DNA of 64,000 nt from Acidobacteriota bacterium (GCA_030066195.1 JASJCB010000012.1:40864-104863), one strand, 5' to 3'. Positions 25,101 through 34,123 are shown, counted from the stretch's first letter. Numbers and translations: made by a program. The notes: a model not told the origin generated them from the letters alone.

Positions 25101-27128
25101 CGCGTAAGAGGTATCGCCATTGCCGTTGTAGAAGACGACAACCAGGCCGTCGAGAGGGCTGTTGGGTGTACCGAAAAGCTCGACGAACTCGGCCATATCG
25201 GTGCCCGGCGTATCGGCGTCCACCTCGTTGATCACGATATCGGTGTCGACGATGATATTGGAAGCACCGGGTGTCGGCATCTGCGGGACGTAGGTGCTGG
25301 TGTCGAAGGGCAGGCCGCCGTCGGGCACCCGTGCAATGGCGTGGTTGTCTTTGTCGCCCGCGCCGTCCTCATTGATTTGCGGCTGACCTGGTGTTAAAAC
25401 CGAGAGCAGGCCCGCATCGTCGGCGTCGTTGGTATCGTAGACCACCGCATCCAGCAGGCCGATATTATCGACCGGCGTATCGACCGGGAAATCGGCCGCA
25501 TCGCCGATGTATAGGGCAACCGCGTCAGCACCGTTCTGAATGGTATTGGAGGGAACCACCAAATCCACATTGGTGACCCCGGCATTGCCCAGGACGAAGA
25601 AACCGTCACCGTCGAGACTGTAACCGTCCAGGTCGAAGGCAGCCGAGGAGGCATCGTCGGAGCCGTTGTGCAGCACCAGCACCAAGCCGTCGAGGGAGGC
25701 ATTGGGCTCACCCAGGAGCTCGATAAATTCGGCCACATCCGTACCGGGCGTATCCGCGTCGACCTCGTTGATGACCGGGGTCGGGCCGCCGCCGTTGGAT
25801 GCGCCGGGGGTGGGCGCCTGTTGGACATAAGTAGAGGTATCGAGAGCGGTACCACCGTCAGGCAGGCGGGAATTGGAGTGGTTGTCTTTATCGCCGCCCC
25901 CATTCTCGTTGATCTGGGCCTGGCCGGGGGTCAGCACATTGAGTAAGCCGCTGTCATCCGCGTCGGATGTGTCGTAGACCAGGGCATCGATCAAATCCAC
26001 ATCGGTCACCGGGGTATCGTTGGGAAAATCGGCCCCATCGCCGAGATGCAGGGCCACGGCATCCGCCCCATTCTGAAGGCTGTTGCCGGCAATCACGAGA
26101 TCCACATTGGCAACGCCCGCATTGCCCACCACAAAAAAGCCGCCGAGTCCGATACTGTAGCCGTCCAGGTCATATGCGGCGTAGGAAGCGTCGTCGGAAC
26201 CGTTGTACAACACCAACACCAGGCCGTCCAGGGAGGTCCCCGCGGGTCCGGTCAACTCCACGAACTCCAGGGTATCGGTTCCGGCCGTGTCAGAATCTAC
26301 CTCGTTGATCACCACATCCGGCAAGACGCTCCCCACATTGAAAACACCGGGATCGGGTATGCTGAATAGGGAGTCCCAGGTCACGGAAGTATCTTCGCTG
26401 CTCTCATCGTCGCCGGTTAGGCCGTTGCCGCCCGCGGCTTCGAAACCACTTTCGAAACGGATCCGTTTGGTGGAGACACCCGGCCCGGGATCGCCTGCCT
26501 GGCTGGGGATGGAGGCGGCCTCTGCCGCATAGGCAGAGGCGCTGCTGTCCCCATCCGGTCCGTCAACCATCAGCCCACTCTTGTCCGCCAACATATTGCT
26601 CGCCGAGGGCGTGCCGATCTGAACCATATCGAGATCGGCCACCAGATCCGAGCTCCCGTCCCAGCTGAAGAGTACGAGCGCTTCGCCGCTATTGGTGAGG
26701 CCCGCGCCAGCACCCAGGTTCGTGGCGATCATGTCGGGGGTTGCGCCGTCGGTGCCCTTTAGTTCGTAGTCGGCCTTGCTGCCATAGGTCGCCTCGTAGG
26801 CCAGGCCATCCATCGCGACCACGGCGACCGCGCCCGCGCCCAGGCTGGACCCGGGGGGGAAACGCACGATGAAATCGGACGAGCTGATAGAAGGAGCGGG
26901 GCCGGCACCCGAGGCACCGGGCAGCAGGGCGTAGTCCGCATCATCGCTTAGATAGACGTCATCCAAGGCGATCGGAGCCCCGGTCGGATTGAAGATTTCT
27001 ACGAATTCCGCTGCGGTAGGTGTGACAACCGCCTCCGTTAACAATAAATGGTCGTCGCCGGCAAGAGCGGCAGCCGCGAAAAGCAAGCCGGATAAACCGG
27101 CTGCAAAAGAAACTGCGGTCTTTTTCAT
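22155..27128 (-). CDS. Secreted nuclease-like protein with lamin-tail and repeat domains
   Basis: A 1657-residue exported protein. Order: signal peptide 1-23 (ending AALAG); a lamin-tail-like domain about 28-200 (LTEAVVTPTAAEFVEIFNPTG); four repeats of about 180 residues from 272 to 990, each beginning VINEVD[AS]DT[AP]GTD; an OB-like domain about 993-1130 (IAEIQGAG...ANGFYIQTPD); an endonuclease/exonuclease/phosphatase domain about 1190-1520 with VACQNMFRLFDG, VVCGDFNAFE and the SADHDG histidine motif; then a helical tail with charged repeats. This is the ExeM/extracellular nuclease layout, probably degrading environmental DNA. No sorting or anchoring signal is seen. It stands alone. Confidence 0.88.
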   Translation of the reverse strand: MKKTAVSFAAGLSGLLFAAAALAGDDHLLLTEAVVTPTAAEFVEIFNPTGAPIALDDVYLSDDADYALLPGASGAGPAPSISSSDFIVRFPPGSSLGAGAVAVVAMDGLAYEATYGSKADYELKGTDGATPDMIATNLGAGAGLTNSGEALVLFSWDGSSDLVADLDMVQIGTPSASNMLADKSGLMVDGPDGDSSASAYAAEAASIPSQAGDPGPGVSTKRIRFESGFEAAGGNGLTGDDESSEDTSVTWDSLFSIPDPGVFNVGSVLPDVVINEVDSDTAGTDTLEFVELTGPAGTSLDGLVLVLYNGSDDASYAAYDLDGYSIGLGGFFVVGNAGVANVDLVIAGNSLQNGADAVALHLGDGADFPNDTPVTDVDLIDALVYDTSDADDSGLLNVLTPGQAQINENGGGDKDNHSNSRLPDGGTALDTSTYVQQAPTPGASNGGGPTPVINEVDADTPGTDVAEFIELLGEPNASLDGLVLVLHNGSDDASSAAFDLDGYSLDGDGFFVLGNAGVTNVDLVVPSNTIQNGADAVALYIGDAADFPVDTPVDNIGLLDAVVYDTNDADDAGLLSVLTPGQPQINEDGAGDKDNHAIARVPDGGLPFDTSTYVPQMPTPGASNIIVDTDIVINEVDADTPGTDMAEFVELFGTPNSPLDGLVVVFYNGNGDTSYAAYDLDGFSTDGGGFFLMGNAAIPGADIILSSNAVQNGADAIAIYAGNAADFPNGTAVTASGLIDALVYDTNDSDDAGLLSVLLPGQAQINEDGMGDKDNHSNSRLPDGGSALDTSSYVQKAPTPGFSNVPVPEIVINEVDADTPGTDMAEFLELFGAPNEPLDGLVVVTFNGSSDTSYGAYDLDGYSLDNDGFFVIGNAGVDNVGLVFPGNSLQNGADAVALYVGSDTDFPNGTAVTENKLIDALVYDTDDADDAGLLVLLNAGQPQVNERGGGDGTGHANARVPDGGIARNSDTYVQQAPTPGAPNFVEPPVTIAEIQGAGTDSPLVGLNKRTEGNIVTAVAANGFYIQTPDADVDGDPMTSEGLFVFTGGAPALSVGDEVEVEGDIVEFFGFTEMSGNVSFTVTSSGNPLPSAALLDGSLPSPVPRPTPDLEPLEGMLVEVIGGVAGGPTNRFGNIPLVAVGGRPFREPGILFPGLPGLPVWDGNPEIFEVNPDGAGLPNVDVFAGATIDTVGALGFSFGAYQIQPTSLDVTPPNLTLDGVRDRNIGEITVACQNMFRLFDGLPDAGGYADRLTKFSLWIREVMDAPDILAVSEVGTIEVLEDLAARILNDDPAVNYSVYLIEGNDIGGIDSGFMVRDSINVSSVSQIQANDTFTYEGTVFILHDRPPLLLEGSLDSGGLSYPINVMAVHNRSLSSIATSGRVRAKRWEQADRIASAIRDMQMMDPDLHLVVCGDFNAFEFTDGYVDSLGIITGILDPLGALLPGTDYDPDLTNQVLSVPASERYSFVFAGSAQSLDHILTTASLDNYVVEMQYARGNADAPGGLGSDVTTPFRSADHDGLVLYLALPTLPDIIARLQAVIAANPGKCTDKVEDALAGADTALDEMLKPDQEAALGNLEGVEGDLEAAYDEEECNDPSELVSLMDDIAAIARYVVVTAVEEASGNTGDAEDSLAEGDDYRAEGKYKDAVAKYKDALSKL
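24160..26315 (-). repeat. Four tandem repeats of about 540 bp inside the nuclease gene
   Basis: The VINEVD start of each unit falls near 26312, 25773, 25231 and 24693, a period of 538-542 bases. Units keep the pattern LDGLV-V-x-x-NG, ANDLDGYS-type and GFF-V-x-GNAG, then LQNGADA-[IV]-A-[LI] and TPGA-[SP]-N. High similarity between units points to recent duplication or gene conversion. Confidence 0.88.
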
Positions 27129-27852
27129 GTTTACTACTCCGAAATATGCCGCCGTTTAAAGGGAACGGCGGAAATAAATACTGAAAGCTGATTAATGTAT
27201 GACGCCCGAAATCTTTTCCTGGTAAAGAGAGAGATAAAAAAATCACGAAAGGATGAAATAAGGCGATACTGTAAGGTGGTAACCTTGAAGAAGCAGCATT
27301 ATAGCGCAGTATCGCGAACGAGAGAAGGATTTTGAAGCGCAAGCGGCGAAAATTACAAAAATAGAACGCCTTCATAGAAAGGGCAACCAGTGCGTGCTAA
27401 TGAAACTCGATCGACTGGACGCAATTGCTTGACGGCCTTAGACGCCACGATGAGTTGATCCTCAGTGAGGAAATCACACCTGAATCCTACTGGGGTGCCG
27501 GGACCGTAAGGAACCGGCATCACTCTTTGGCGGAAGTTCAAGTTTCACGACGGCCGCCGGGCCGGGCACCATTTGACCGCCGTCGGTGTCCACCCCCCGC
27601 AATTTGAGGGAATACCCACAAACTATTGAATAGTCCGCACGAGCGCGCCGTAATGGGACGAATTACGCATCCGAAACCCAGTGGGCAGAAGGGTTCCCGA
27701 GAGGGTCCGGCTGCTCTGAAATCGGCATCAATTATGCTTTGGATATGGATTGTATAGCTTATCCGCGCGATGATCGGCGCGCTCCCCATTTCAAAACCTG
27801 CAATGGCCGGCACGACAGCCGGACAAATGGCTGATTAATTAAGGAGAACATC
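27129..27852. other. 720-base gap, promoter regions only
   Basis: Divergent upstream regions of the secreted nuclease and of gdhA. The first 200 bases are AT-rich and suit a promoter for the nuclease. I find no recognisable gene, riboswitch or RNA. Short frames on both strands around 27353-27813 show no familiar sequence. Confidence 0.45.
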
Positions 27853-29211
27853 ATGAGCTACATCGACGAAGTCAAAGAGCAAGTGAAAAAAAGAGACCCC
27901 CATGAACCCGAGTTTTACCAAGCGGTAGAAGAAGTGCTCGACTCCATTGGACCCGTATTGGAGCGGCACCCCGAGTTCATCAAGGCCAGAATCGTGGAGC
28001 GCCTGACGGAGCCTGAGCGGGTGATTTCCTTCAGAGTTCCCTGGGTCGACGATCGCAACGAGTTCCATGTCAATCGGGGCTTCCGCGTGGAGTTCAACAG
28101 CGCCATCGGCCCCTACAAGGGCGGGCTCCGCTTTCACCCGTCGGTGAATCTGAGCATCCTCAAGTTCCTGGGTTTCGAGCAGGTCTTCAAAAATGCGCTG
28201 ACCACCACCATGATCGGTGGCGGGAAGGGTGGCTCCGATTTCGATCCCAAGGGGAAATCGGATGTGGAAGTGATGTCCTTCTGCCAGTCGTTCATGAGCG
28301 AGCTGTTCCGTCACATCGGCGCGAGCACGGACGTCCCCGCGGGTGATATCGGTGTGGGCGGCCGCGAGATCGGCTACCTGTTCGGCCAGTACAAACGTCT
28401 GGCCAATTGCTTCGAGGGCGTGCTCACCGGCAAGGGCCTCAACTGGGGCGGTTCCCTGATCCGGCCCGAGGCAACCGGTTACGGCCAGGTCTATTTCGCC
28501 ATGGAAATGCTCGAGAGCCGCAACTTGACCATGGACGGCAAAACCTGCATCATTTCCGGCGCGGGCAACGTGGCCCAATTCGCCGCGGAAAAAGTCCTGG
28601 ACTACGGGGGCAAGGTGCTTACCTTCTCCGATTCCAGCGGCTTCATCTACGATGAGGAAGGCATCGATCGGGAAAAGCTGGCCTATGTCAAGCGCCTGAA
28701 GAACGAGGAACGGGGGCGGATCAGAGAGTACGTCGACAAGTTTCCCAAGGCGGAATACTACGCGGTCGATCCAACCCTCGACCACAATCCGCTGTGGAAT
28801 ATCAAGGCGGATATTGCCCTGCCCGGCGCAACCCAAAACGAAATCAACGAAAAGGATGCCCGCAACCTGATCGACAACGGCTGTATCTGCGTCTCGGAAG
28901 GGGCGAACATGCCCTCGACACCCGGGGCGGTAGATCAGTTCATCGACCATCGCCTGCTCTTCGGGCCCGCCAAGGCGGCCAACGCGGGCGGTGTGGCGAC
29001 CTCCGCTCTGGAAATGAGCCAGAACAGCATGCGTCTGGCCTGGTCCCGCAAAGAGGTGGACGAGAAGCTGCACCGCATCATGAGGAGCATCCACGCGACC
29101 TGTGTGGATAACGCGGAGAAATACGGGTCGCCCGGTAACCTTGTCGCCGGCGCCAATATCGCGGGCTTCTTCAAGGTAGCCTGCTCGATGATGGACCAGG
29201 GTCTGGTATGA
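27853..29211 (+). CDS. gdhA: NADP-type glutamate dehydrogenase
   Basis: A 452-residue hexameric-type glutamate dehydrogenase, which interconverts 2-oxoglutarate plus ammonia and glutamate. The substrate site is intact: NSAIGPYKGGLRFHPSV at 82-98 and the catalytic lysine in GGGKGGSDFDPKGKSD (Lys125). The Rossmann domain shows SGAGNVAQFAAEKV near 236. Length and the small-subunit sequence favour the NADPH-linked biosynthetic class. AAGGAGAACATC precedes the ATG. The stop overlaps the start of the next gene (ATGA), tying it to the receiver/PPDK-N protein, an uncommon partner. Confidence 0.96.
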   Translation: MSYIDEVKEQVKKRDPHEPEFYQAVEEVLDSIGPVLERHPEFIKARIVERLTEPERVISFRVPWVDDRNEFHVNRGFRVEFNSAIGPYKGGLRFHPSVNLSILKFLGFEQVFKNALTTTMIGGGKGGSDFDPKGKSDVEVMSFCQSFMSELFRHIGASTDVPAGDIGVGGREIGYLFGQYKRLANCFEGVLTGKGLNWGGSLIRPEATGYGQVYFAMEMLESRNLTMDGKTCIISGAGNVAQFAAEKVLDYGGKVLTFSDSSGFIYDEEGIDREKLAYVKRLKNEERGRIREYVDKFPKAEYYAVDPTLDHNPLWNIKADIALPGATQNEINEKDARNLIDNGCICVSEGANMPSTPGAVDQFIDHRLLFGPAKAANAGGVATSALEMSQNSMRLAWSRKEVDEKLHRIMRSIHATCVDNAEKYGSPGNLVAGANIAGFFKVACSMMDQGLV

Positions 29212-32147
29212 AAAAAAAGCCCGACCATTCCTCCTTCGAATTCAGCGAGATGATGCCAACGCTGATCAGGGAAATTCTCATGATCGCGAGCCCATACGAT
29301 CGCTTTATTCTGGAGGAGGACGGTCGGTTTTCCGACCGCATGCTCACGGAGTATTCCTCCCTGGACATTTCCTTCCCGCCTCATTTTTCCCATGTCAGCT
29401 CCGCCGGCGCAGCCTTGGAGAAGCTGAAAAAAAAGCGTTATGACCTGGTGGTGACCACCTCCCATTGCTCCGATTTGCCGCCCCGTGAGCTGGCGGCGAC
29501 AATCGCGGAACGCCACCCGGGCCTGCCCGTGGTCATGCTCACCTACGATCGTGCCGAGGCCGAGACCTACCTGCGCGACTCGACGCTCGATGCCATCCCC
29601 CAAGTCTTTCTGTGGACCGGGGAGCCAACCCTGCTGGTGGCTCTGGTCAAATGCGTGGAAGACTTCAAGAACGTGGAGCACGATACGGCGGAGGGCATGG
29701 TCCGTGTGATTGTCGTGGTCGAGGATGATCCCGCTTTCTTTTCGGCCTTTCTGCCGGAAATGTACCGGGAGATCCTGGCCCAGTTCCACTCGCTGCTACC
29801 CCACCGGCTCAATGAACGGGACCGGCAGCATCGCATGCGGGTCCGCCCCAAAATCCTGTTGGCGCGGAACTACGATGAGGCGACCGCCTTGATTGAACTT
29901 TATCGCGAGTATTTGCTGGGGATTGTCTGTGACGTGAGCTTCCCCCGCCAGGGCGTCATGGATGAGACCGCCGGCTTGACCCTGGTCGGCGATGCCCGCA
30001 AAAAGCGGCCGGACCTGCCGGTGCTGCTGCTCTCCACTGACAAGAAATTCGGCGAGATTGCCCACGGTCTCGACATTCATTTTGCCCACAAGAAAACGAG
30101 CATGCGCGAGATCGGCGACTTCATGAAGCACAACTTCGGGTTCGGTTCCTTCGTCTTCAAGTTGCCCAACGGTGAGGTGGTGGGTGAGGCCGGGAATATG
30201 GAAGAGATGCTGTCGGTCCTCAAGCAAATCCCAGTGGAATCCATCGAGTATCATGCGCGTAAGCAGGATTTTTCCAACTGGCTCATGGCCCGATCCGAGT
30301 TTGACCCGGCCATGGAAGTGAAGTACCGGCAGGTGGAAGAGTTCCGTGACCTGGAGGAGGTTCGCGACTATCTCATCGAGGTCTTTTCACAATTCCTCTA
30401 CCAACGCCAGCGCGGTCAGGTGACCGACCTCCCCAAGGTTTCCAGCCTGCTGACGCGCGATTTCATCCGTGTCGGCCGAGGGTCCATGGGCGGCAAGTCA
30501 CGCGGCATTGCCTTTGTGGCCCATATGCTCGCCGAAAGCCCCATCAATCAGAAATACCCGGGAATCCATATCACCGTCCCCCGTACCGCCGTGATCTGCA
30601 CCGATTATTACGACCGTTTCTGCGCCCGTAATGATCTGGCTCACCGTGCTCTGGAAGCGGACTCCGACGAGGAGGTGACCCGTCTCTTCTTGGAGCAAGA
30701 GCTCGATGATGAGCTTTTAGAGGTAGTCGAGAAGATCGTCACAGAGATCGACTATCCCCTGGCGGTCCGTTCATCGAGCTTGCTGGAAGACTCTTCCTTT
30801 CATCCGCTCGCCGGTCTCTACGATACCTTCATCCTGCCCAACTCGGCCGATTCATTCGAGATTCGGATGCAGCAATTATCACGCGCGATTCGGCTTGTGA
30901 TGGCTTCCTCATTCTTCAAAGAGGCCCGGCGGTTCCTGGCCGCCAACGCCTTCCGGCCGGAACGGGAGAAAATGGCGGTTGTGATTCAACGCCTCGTCGG
31001 CCAACGCTTCGGCGACCTCTTCTACCCCGATTTCGCGGGGGTCGCTCAGTCTCACAACTACTACCCCCTGGGTTACATCAAGCCGGAAGACGGGATTGTC
31101 ACCGTTGCCTTGGGATTGGGTTATACCGTGGTGGATGGCCGCAGGGCCCTGCGTTTCTCACCCAAGCATCCCAACGTGCTGCCGCAAATGTCGACTTCCC
31201 AGGAAGCGCTCAATGCCTCTCAACGGGACTTCTTTGCCTTGAGCCTCGCGGACCCCGAGCGCATGCCCGACCGGGATACGGCGGTCAACCTGGTCTTGGA
31301 AGGGCTTTCCAGAGCCGAAAAGGACGGCACCCTGCGCTCGGTGGGCGCAACCTGGTCCAAGGAAAACGATGTCATCTATGACAGCATCTATCGTGCCGGG
31401 GTACGGATCGTGAATTTTGCAGGCGTCCTGAAATACGACCGCTTCCCGCTGGCTCCCCTGGTCAGCGACCTGCTGGACCTGTGTTCCGAGGGGATGGGCG
31501 CTTCGGTGGAAATCGAGTTTGCCGTGGCATTGGACCGCAATGGCCGGCCGGCCGAGCTGGCGGTGCTCGAGCTGAGGCCCCTGATGGGAATGGGCCACGA
31601 AAAAACTGTTTCCCTGGACAACACCTCGGATCGTTCGAAGCTGCTGTTAGCCGGCAAGGCCATGGGCAACGGCATCACCGGGAATATCCGGGATGTGGTC
31701 TACATCCATCCCGACCGGTTCGAGCTCAATAAGAGTGAGCTGCTGGCCCGTGAGATCGGGATCCTCAACTACCAGCTCGCCCGGGCGAACCGTCCCTATC
31801 TGCTGATGGGTCCGGGCCGCTGGGGGACCGCGGATCCCTGGCTGGGCATTCCGGTCGTCTGGGGTCAGGTCTCGGGAGCCAAAACCATCGTGGAGCTGGA
31901 GCTGCCGCACTCCCATATCGTCCCTTCCCAGGGGACCCACTTCTTCCACAACCTCAGCTCTCTGAAGGTAGGTTATTTCTGCATCAACGCCGGTAATCCC
32001 AAGCACTATAAGGACCTGGACTGGCTGGAAGGGCAAAAGGTAGAAAAAGAGGTAATGGGCATCCGCCATGTGGTCTTGCCAAACGCGATTGAAACCCGCA
32101 TCGACGGCCGTTGTGGTCGCGGTGTGGTGATTCACGGTGGTGAATAG
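29208..32147 (+). CDS. Receiver-like and PEP/pyruvate-binding (PPDK-N) fusion protein
   Basis: A 979-residue protein. Residues about 20-155 and 165-310 are two receiver-like domains (ILMIASPYDRFILEEDGR; VRVIVVVEDDPAFFSAF with an acidic pocket and VLLLSTDK). From about 420 comes the ATP-grasp PPDK N-terminal domain, with GRGSMGGKSRGIAF near 424 and PLAVRSSSLLEDSSFHPLAG near 518. No phosphohistidine (GGxxSH) or PEP-binding barrel domain follows, so it cannot be a complete PEP synthase; the C-terminus (LLMGPGRWGTADPWLGIPV) is specific to this group. Coupled to gdhA, it may be a nitrogen/carbon sensor or a dikinase-like enzyme; this is inference. Confidence 0.82.
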   Translation: MKKKPDHSSFEFSEMMPTLIREILMIASPYDRFILEEDGRFSDRMLTEYSSLDISFPPHFSHVSSAGAALEKLKKKRYDLVVTTSHCSDLPPRELAATIAERHPGLPVVMLTYDRAEAETYLRDSTLDAIPQVFLWTGEPTLLVALVKCVEDFKNVEHDTAEGMVRVIVVVEDDPAFFSAFLPEMYREILAQFHSLLPHRLNERDRQHRMRVRPKILLARNYDEATALIELYREYLLGIVCDVSFPRQGVMDETAGLTLVGDARKKRPDLPVLLLSTDKKFGEIAHGLDIHFAHKKTSMREIGDFMKHNFGFGSFVFKLPNGEVVGEAGNMEEMLSVLKQIPVESIEYHARKQDFSNWLMARSEFDPAMEVKYRQVEEFRDLEEVRDYLIEVFSQFLYQRQRGQVTDLPKVSSLLTRDFIRVGRGSMGGKSRGIAFVAHMLAESPINQKYPGIHITVPRTAVICTDYYDRFCARNDLAHRALEADSDEEVTRLFLEQELDDELLEVVEKIVTEIDYPLAVRSSSLLEDSSFHPLAGLYDTFILPNSADSFEIRMQQLSRAIRLVMASSFFKEARRFLAANAFRPEREKMAVVIQRLVGQRFGDLFYPDFAGVAQSHNYYPLGYIKPEDGIVTVALGLGYTVVDGRRALRFSPKHPNVLPQMSTSQEALNASQRDFFALSLADPERMPDRDTAVNLVLEGLSRAEKDGTLRSVGATWSKENDVIYDSIYRAGVRIVNFAGVLKYDRFPLAPLVSDLLDLCSEGMGASVEIEFAVALDRNGRPAELAVLELRPLMGMGHEKTVSLDNTSDRSKLLLAGKAMGNGITGNIRDVVYIHPDRFELNKSELLAREIGILNYQLARANRPYLLMGPGRWGTADPWLGIPVVWGQVSGAKTIVELELPHSHIVPSQGTHFFHNLSSLKVGYFCINAGNPKHYKDLDWLEGQKVEKEVMGIRHVVLPNAIETRIDGRCGRGVVIHGGE

Positions 32148-33100
32148 GCGGCTGACACACCTGTTCCATCCTCCGGAACATCCGATCCGGTAACCTCAAA
32201 GGAGTTGCAGCCGATCTCAGTCATGCAGTCATGCCTACCGTCTTGCGGTTCGCCAGGTCTTCGGCGAGACCGTCGATTTGGTCCATGGGAAAACCAGTCT
32301 GTCCCCCTAAATCAGCCCAAGGCACGAGCCAAGGGGGTAGACGATTACCTTTGCTGGGTTACTTGCAGGATTTAGGTTAGATATTATGGCTCATTCGGGA
32401 TTTGGGGGGATAACGATGTTGGTGATTGTCAGTTTGGGCTCTTTCGAAGGATAAACGATGGAACGACCATGGTTTAGGGTTCAGCCCCTAGCGCACCATA
32501 CGAATGCCTTGGGCGCGTCGCTTGCGGAGCGCCCAAGGCATTCTTAAGGGGTTCTAGAGGCCGGGGCCCAAAACTTTGGTGGAGCCCCCGCTTTATGTTC
32601 GAGAAAGGAAAGTCCATGCCCATCCCCCAAAATTCCGGAAGAACTTTTTTTCCCACTTACCCATACCTTTTCTGAAACTTCCGAACAAAGGGTCCCGTTG
32701 TTGGCACTCGATCGGGAATCCGCCACTTGCCGGCTTGGACAGATGGAACTCGCGGGCCCCTTTCTCGATGACCCCAACCTCATGGTTGATGGGACGCGTT
32801 TTCCGGGACGGAAGGTCGTCATGGGAGAAAGATGGCCGACGACGCTCCCGGCCGCGCCGATCACCAGGTGTTCAAACCGTTCCTATCCGGAAGCATCCAT
32901 TTCCAAGGCTTCAGCCACAATGTCTTTGATCAGTTGCCAACGTTCACCGTCCAAGCCCGGGGTACCCCTAGCCTATCTTGGCTGATCGTACTCCAAGATT
33001 CTACCAGAGCTTCCGGCTCGCGTGCCTTTTCAATCACACCATCACGCCGGGATGTTTGTCCAAGCACCAATTTAAGGGAGCGGCAACTAAATACATCAGC
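32148..33100. other. 950-base gap with one long hairpin
   Basis: No gene recognised. It contains a 15-bp exact hairpin (32502-32543) and, from 32550 to 33090, open frames on both strands with unusual codon use and no familiar protein, possibly a decayed gene. The right end is the 3' flank of the winged-helix regulator. Confidence 0.45.
32502..32543. terminator. 15-bp hairpin, possible terminator
   Basis: GAATGCCTTGGGCGC (32502-32516) pairs exactly with 32529-32543 around a 12-base loop. It is followed by TTAAGGGG, with no T-tract, so it is either a terminator not of the classic type or an extragenic palindrome. It lies 355 bases after the PPDK-N gene. Confidence 0.5.
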
Positions 33101-33424
33101 TCATTCCGGCAGCTGTTCCAGGATCTCTGTCATGCTCCGGCGGTAGTCCTGAAACGCGGTTCGGCCCGCTTCTGTCAGGCGCAGGACCGTGTTCGGTTTC
33201 TTTGCCACAAAGCGCTTGGTAACTTGCACATAGCCCCTGGTCTCCAATTTGGTCAGGTGAGACGACAGGTTGCCCCAAGTCAGGCCGCTCTGGCGCAGAA
33301 TGAAGGTGAAATCGGCCTCCTCGACCACGTACAACAACGCTAGGATCATCAAGCGCGCGGGCTCATGCACGATGCGATCGAGATTGGAAAGCGTTTCCAG
33401 GTGGTTTTTTGCATCCTGTATCAT
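33101..33424 (-). CDS. Winged-helix transcriptional regulator
   Basis: A 107-residue one-domain regulator of the MarR/ArsR-like winged-helix type (HTH_27 group): LDRIVHEPARLMILALLYVVEEADFTFILRQSGLTWGNLSSHLTKLETRGYV carries the recognition helix LTWGNLSSHLTKLE and the wing VTKRFVAKKPNTVLRLTEAG. The ATG at 33424 follows AAGGTGG and matches the usual start of the family; a TTG at 33439 in frame overlaps the upstream stop. It is coupled to the membrane protein before it. Likely represses its own operon through the palindrome at 34097-34123. Confidence 0.88.
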   Translation of the reverse strand: MIQDAKNHLETLSNLDRIVHEPARLMILALLYVVEEADFTFILRQSGLTWGNLSSHLTKLETRGYVQVTKRFVAKKPNTVLRLTEAGRTAFQDYRRSMTEILEQLPE

Positions 33425-33435
33425 GGCCGCCACCT

Positions 33436-34077
33436 TCAACCGGCCGCCTCGGGGGAGACCGGCGGGTATTTATGGACGAAGCGCAGCAAGGCGGCGACAC
33501 CGGCCGCCAGCATGATGATCGCGCCCGAAACATAGGCGATCAGGAATGGGTAAGCGCTTCCCGCGCCTTGAAGCGCCTTGGCCGCGGGCAGGGCCAGCGC
33601 GAACAGGAGACCGTAAGCGTACAAGCGCCTGAAATCGAGGAGATAGGCCATCAGGGCGAACACGCCGGCGGACAACACCACGAAAAAGACCAGGAAGAGG
33701 TGATTGCCACCGCCCAAGTTTACGAGACCCGTTTCGACGAGGGCATAGAGACCCGCTCCCAGCAGGAAGGTAATGACCAGAATCAAACCGATGACAGTGG
33801 TTTTTTTCTTGCGGGCCGGTGAGAATTTGACGTAACCCAGGCGCGGCGAGGTAATCCACTTCTTGCCCAGCACCAGCAACATAAGCGCAAAGATGACCAG
33901 CGGCAGCATGATCAGTGCTTCGCGGCCGGGAGCCGACGGCAATCCAAGCTCATCGAGGATGCGGGGTAGACCCATCCCCAGCAGCAGGAGCCCCAGGTAA
34001 ATGTCCCAGAGCCCGTCCTGGTAAAAGGAGCGAAAGGCTTTGCGTTCGAGCTGTTTGAGATCAGCATTGGCAACCAT
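33436..34077 (-). CDS. Multi-spanning membrane protein paired with the regulator
   Basis: A 213-residue membrane protein with about six hydrophobic helices (for example IYLGLLLLGMGLP, ALIMLPLVIFALMLLVLG, VIGLILVITFLLGAGLYAL, LFLVFFVVLSAGVFALMAYLL, YGLLFALALPAAKAL, FLIAYVSGAIIMLAAGVAALL). The N-terminus is short and charged (LKQLERKAFRSFYQDGLWD). It is immediately upstream of the winged-helix gene, a pairing seen repeatedly where the regulator controls a membrane protein of unknown role. GAGGAGG-type site before the ATG. Confidence 0.8.
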   Translation of the reverse strand: MVANADLKQLERKAFRSFYQDGLWDIYLGLLLLGMGLPRILDELGLPSAPGREALIMLPLVIFALMLLVLGKKWITSPRLGYVKFSPARKKKTTVIGLILVITFLLGAGLYALVETGLVNLGGGNHLFLVFFVVLSAGVFALMAYLLDFRRLYAYGLLFALALPAAKALQGAGSAYPFLIAYVSGAIIMLAAGVAALLRFVHKYPPVSPEAAG

Positions 34078-34096
34078 GACAGCCTCCTCGACAAGT

Positions 34097-34123
34097 TTTG
34101 CAGTGCACTTTGTACTGCAAAGT
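34097..34123 (-). promoter_or_regulatory. Palindromic operator of the membrane protein-regulator operon
   Basis: TTTGCAGT (34097-34104) and ACTGCAAA (34114-34121) form an exact dyad with a 9-base spacer, and a nested dyad ACTTTG-N5-CAAAGT spans 34107-34123. It lies 20-46 bases upstream of the start codon, where a repressor would block transcription or initiation. The winged-helix protein encoded in the same operon is the natural candidate to bind. Confidence 0.65.

Noticed and set aside
27835..29094. A 419-residue protein on the minus strand
   Set aside because: It is an antisense shadow of gdhA with no homology of its own.
32600..32625. RNase P RNA
   Set aside because: Only a short GGAAAGTCC resemblance; the rest of the conserved core is missing.
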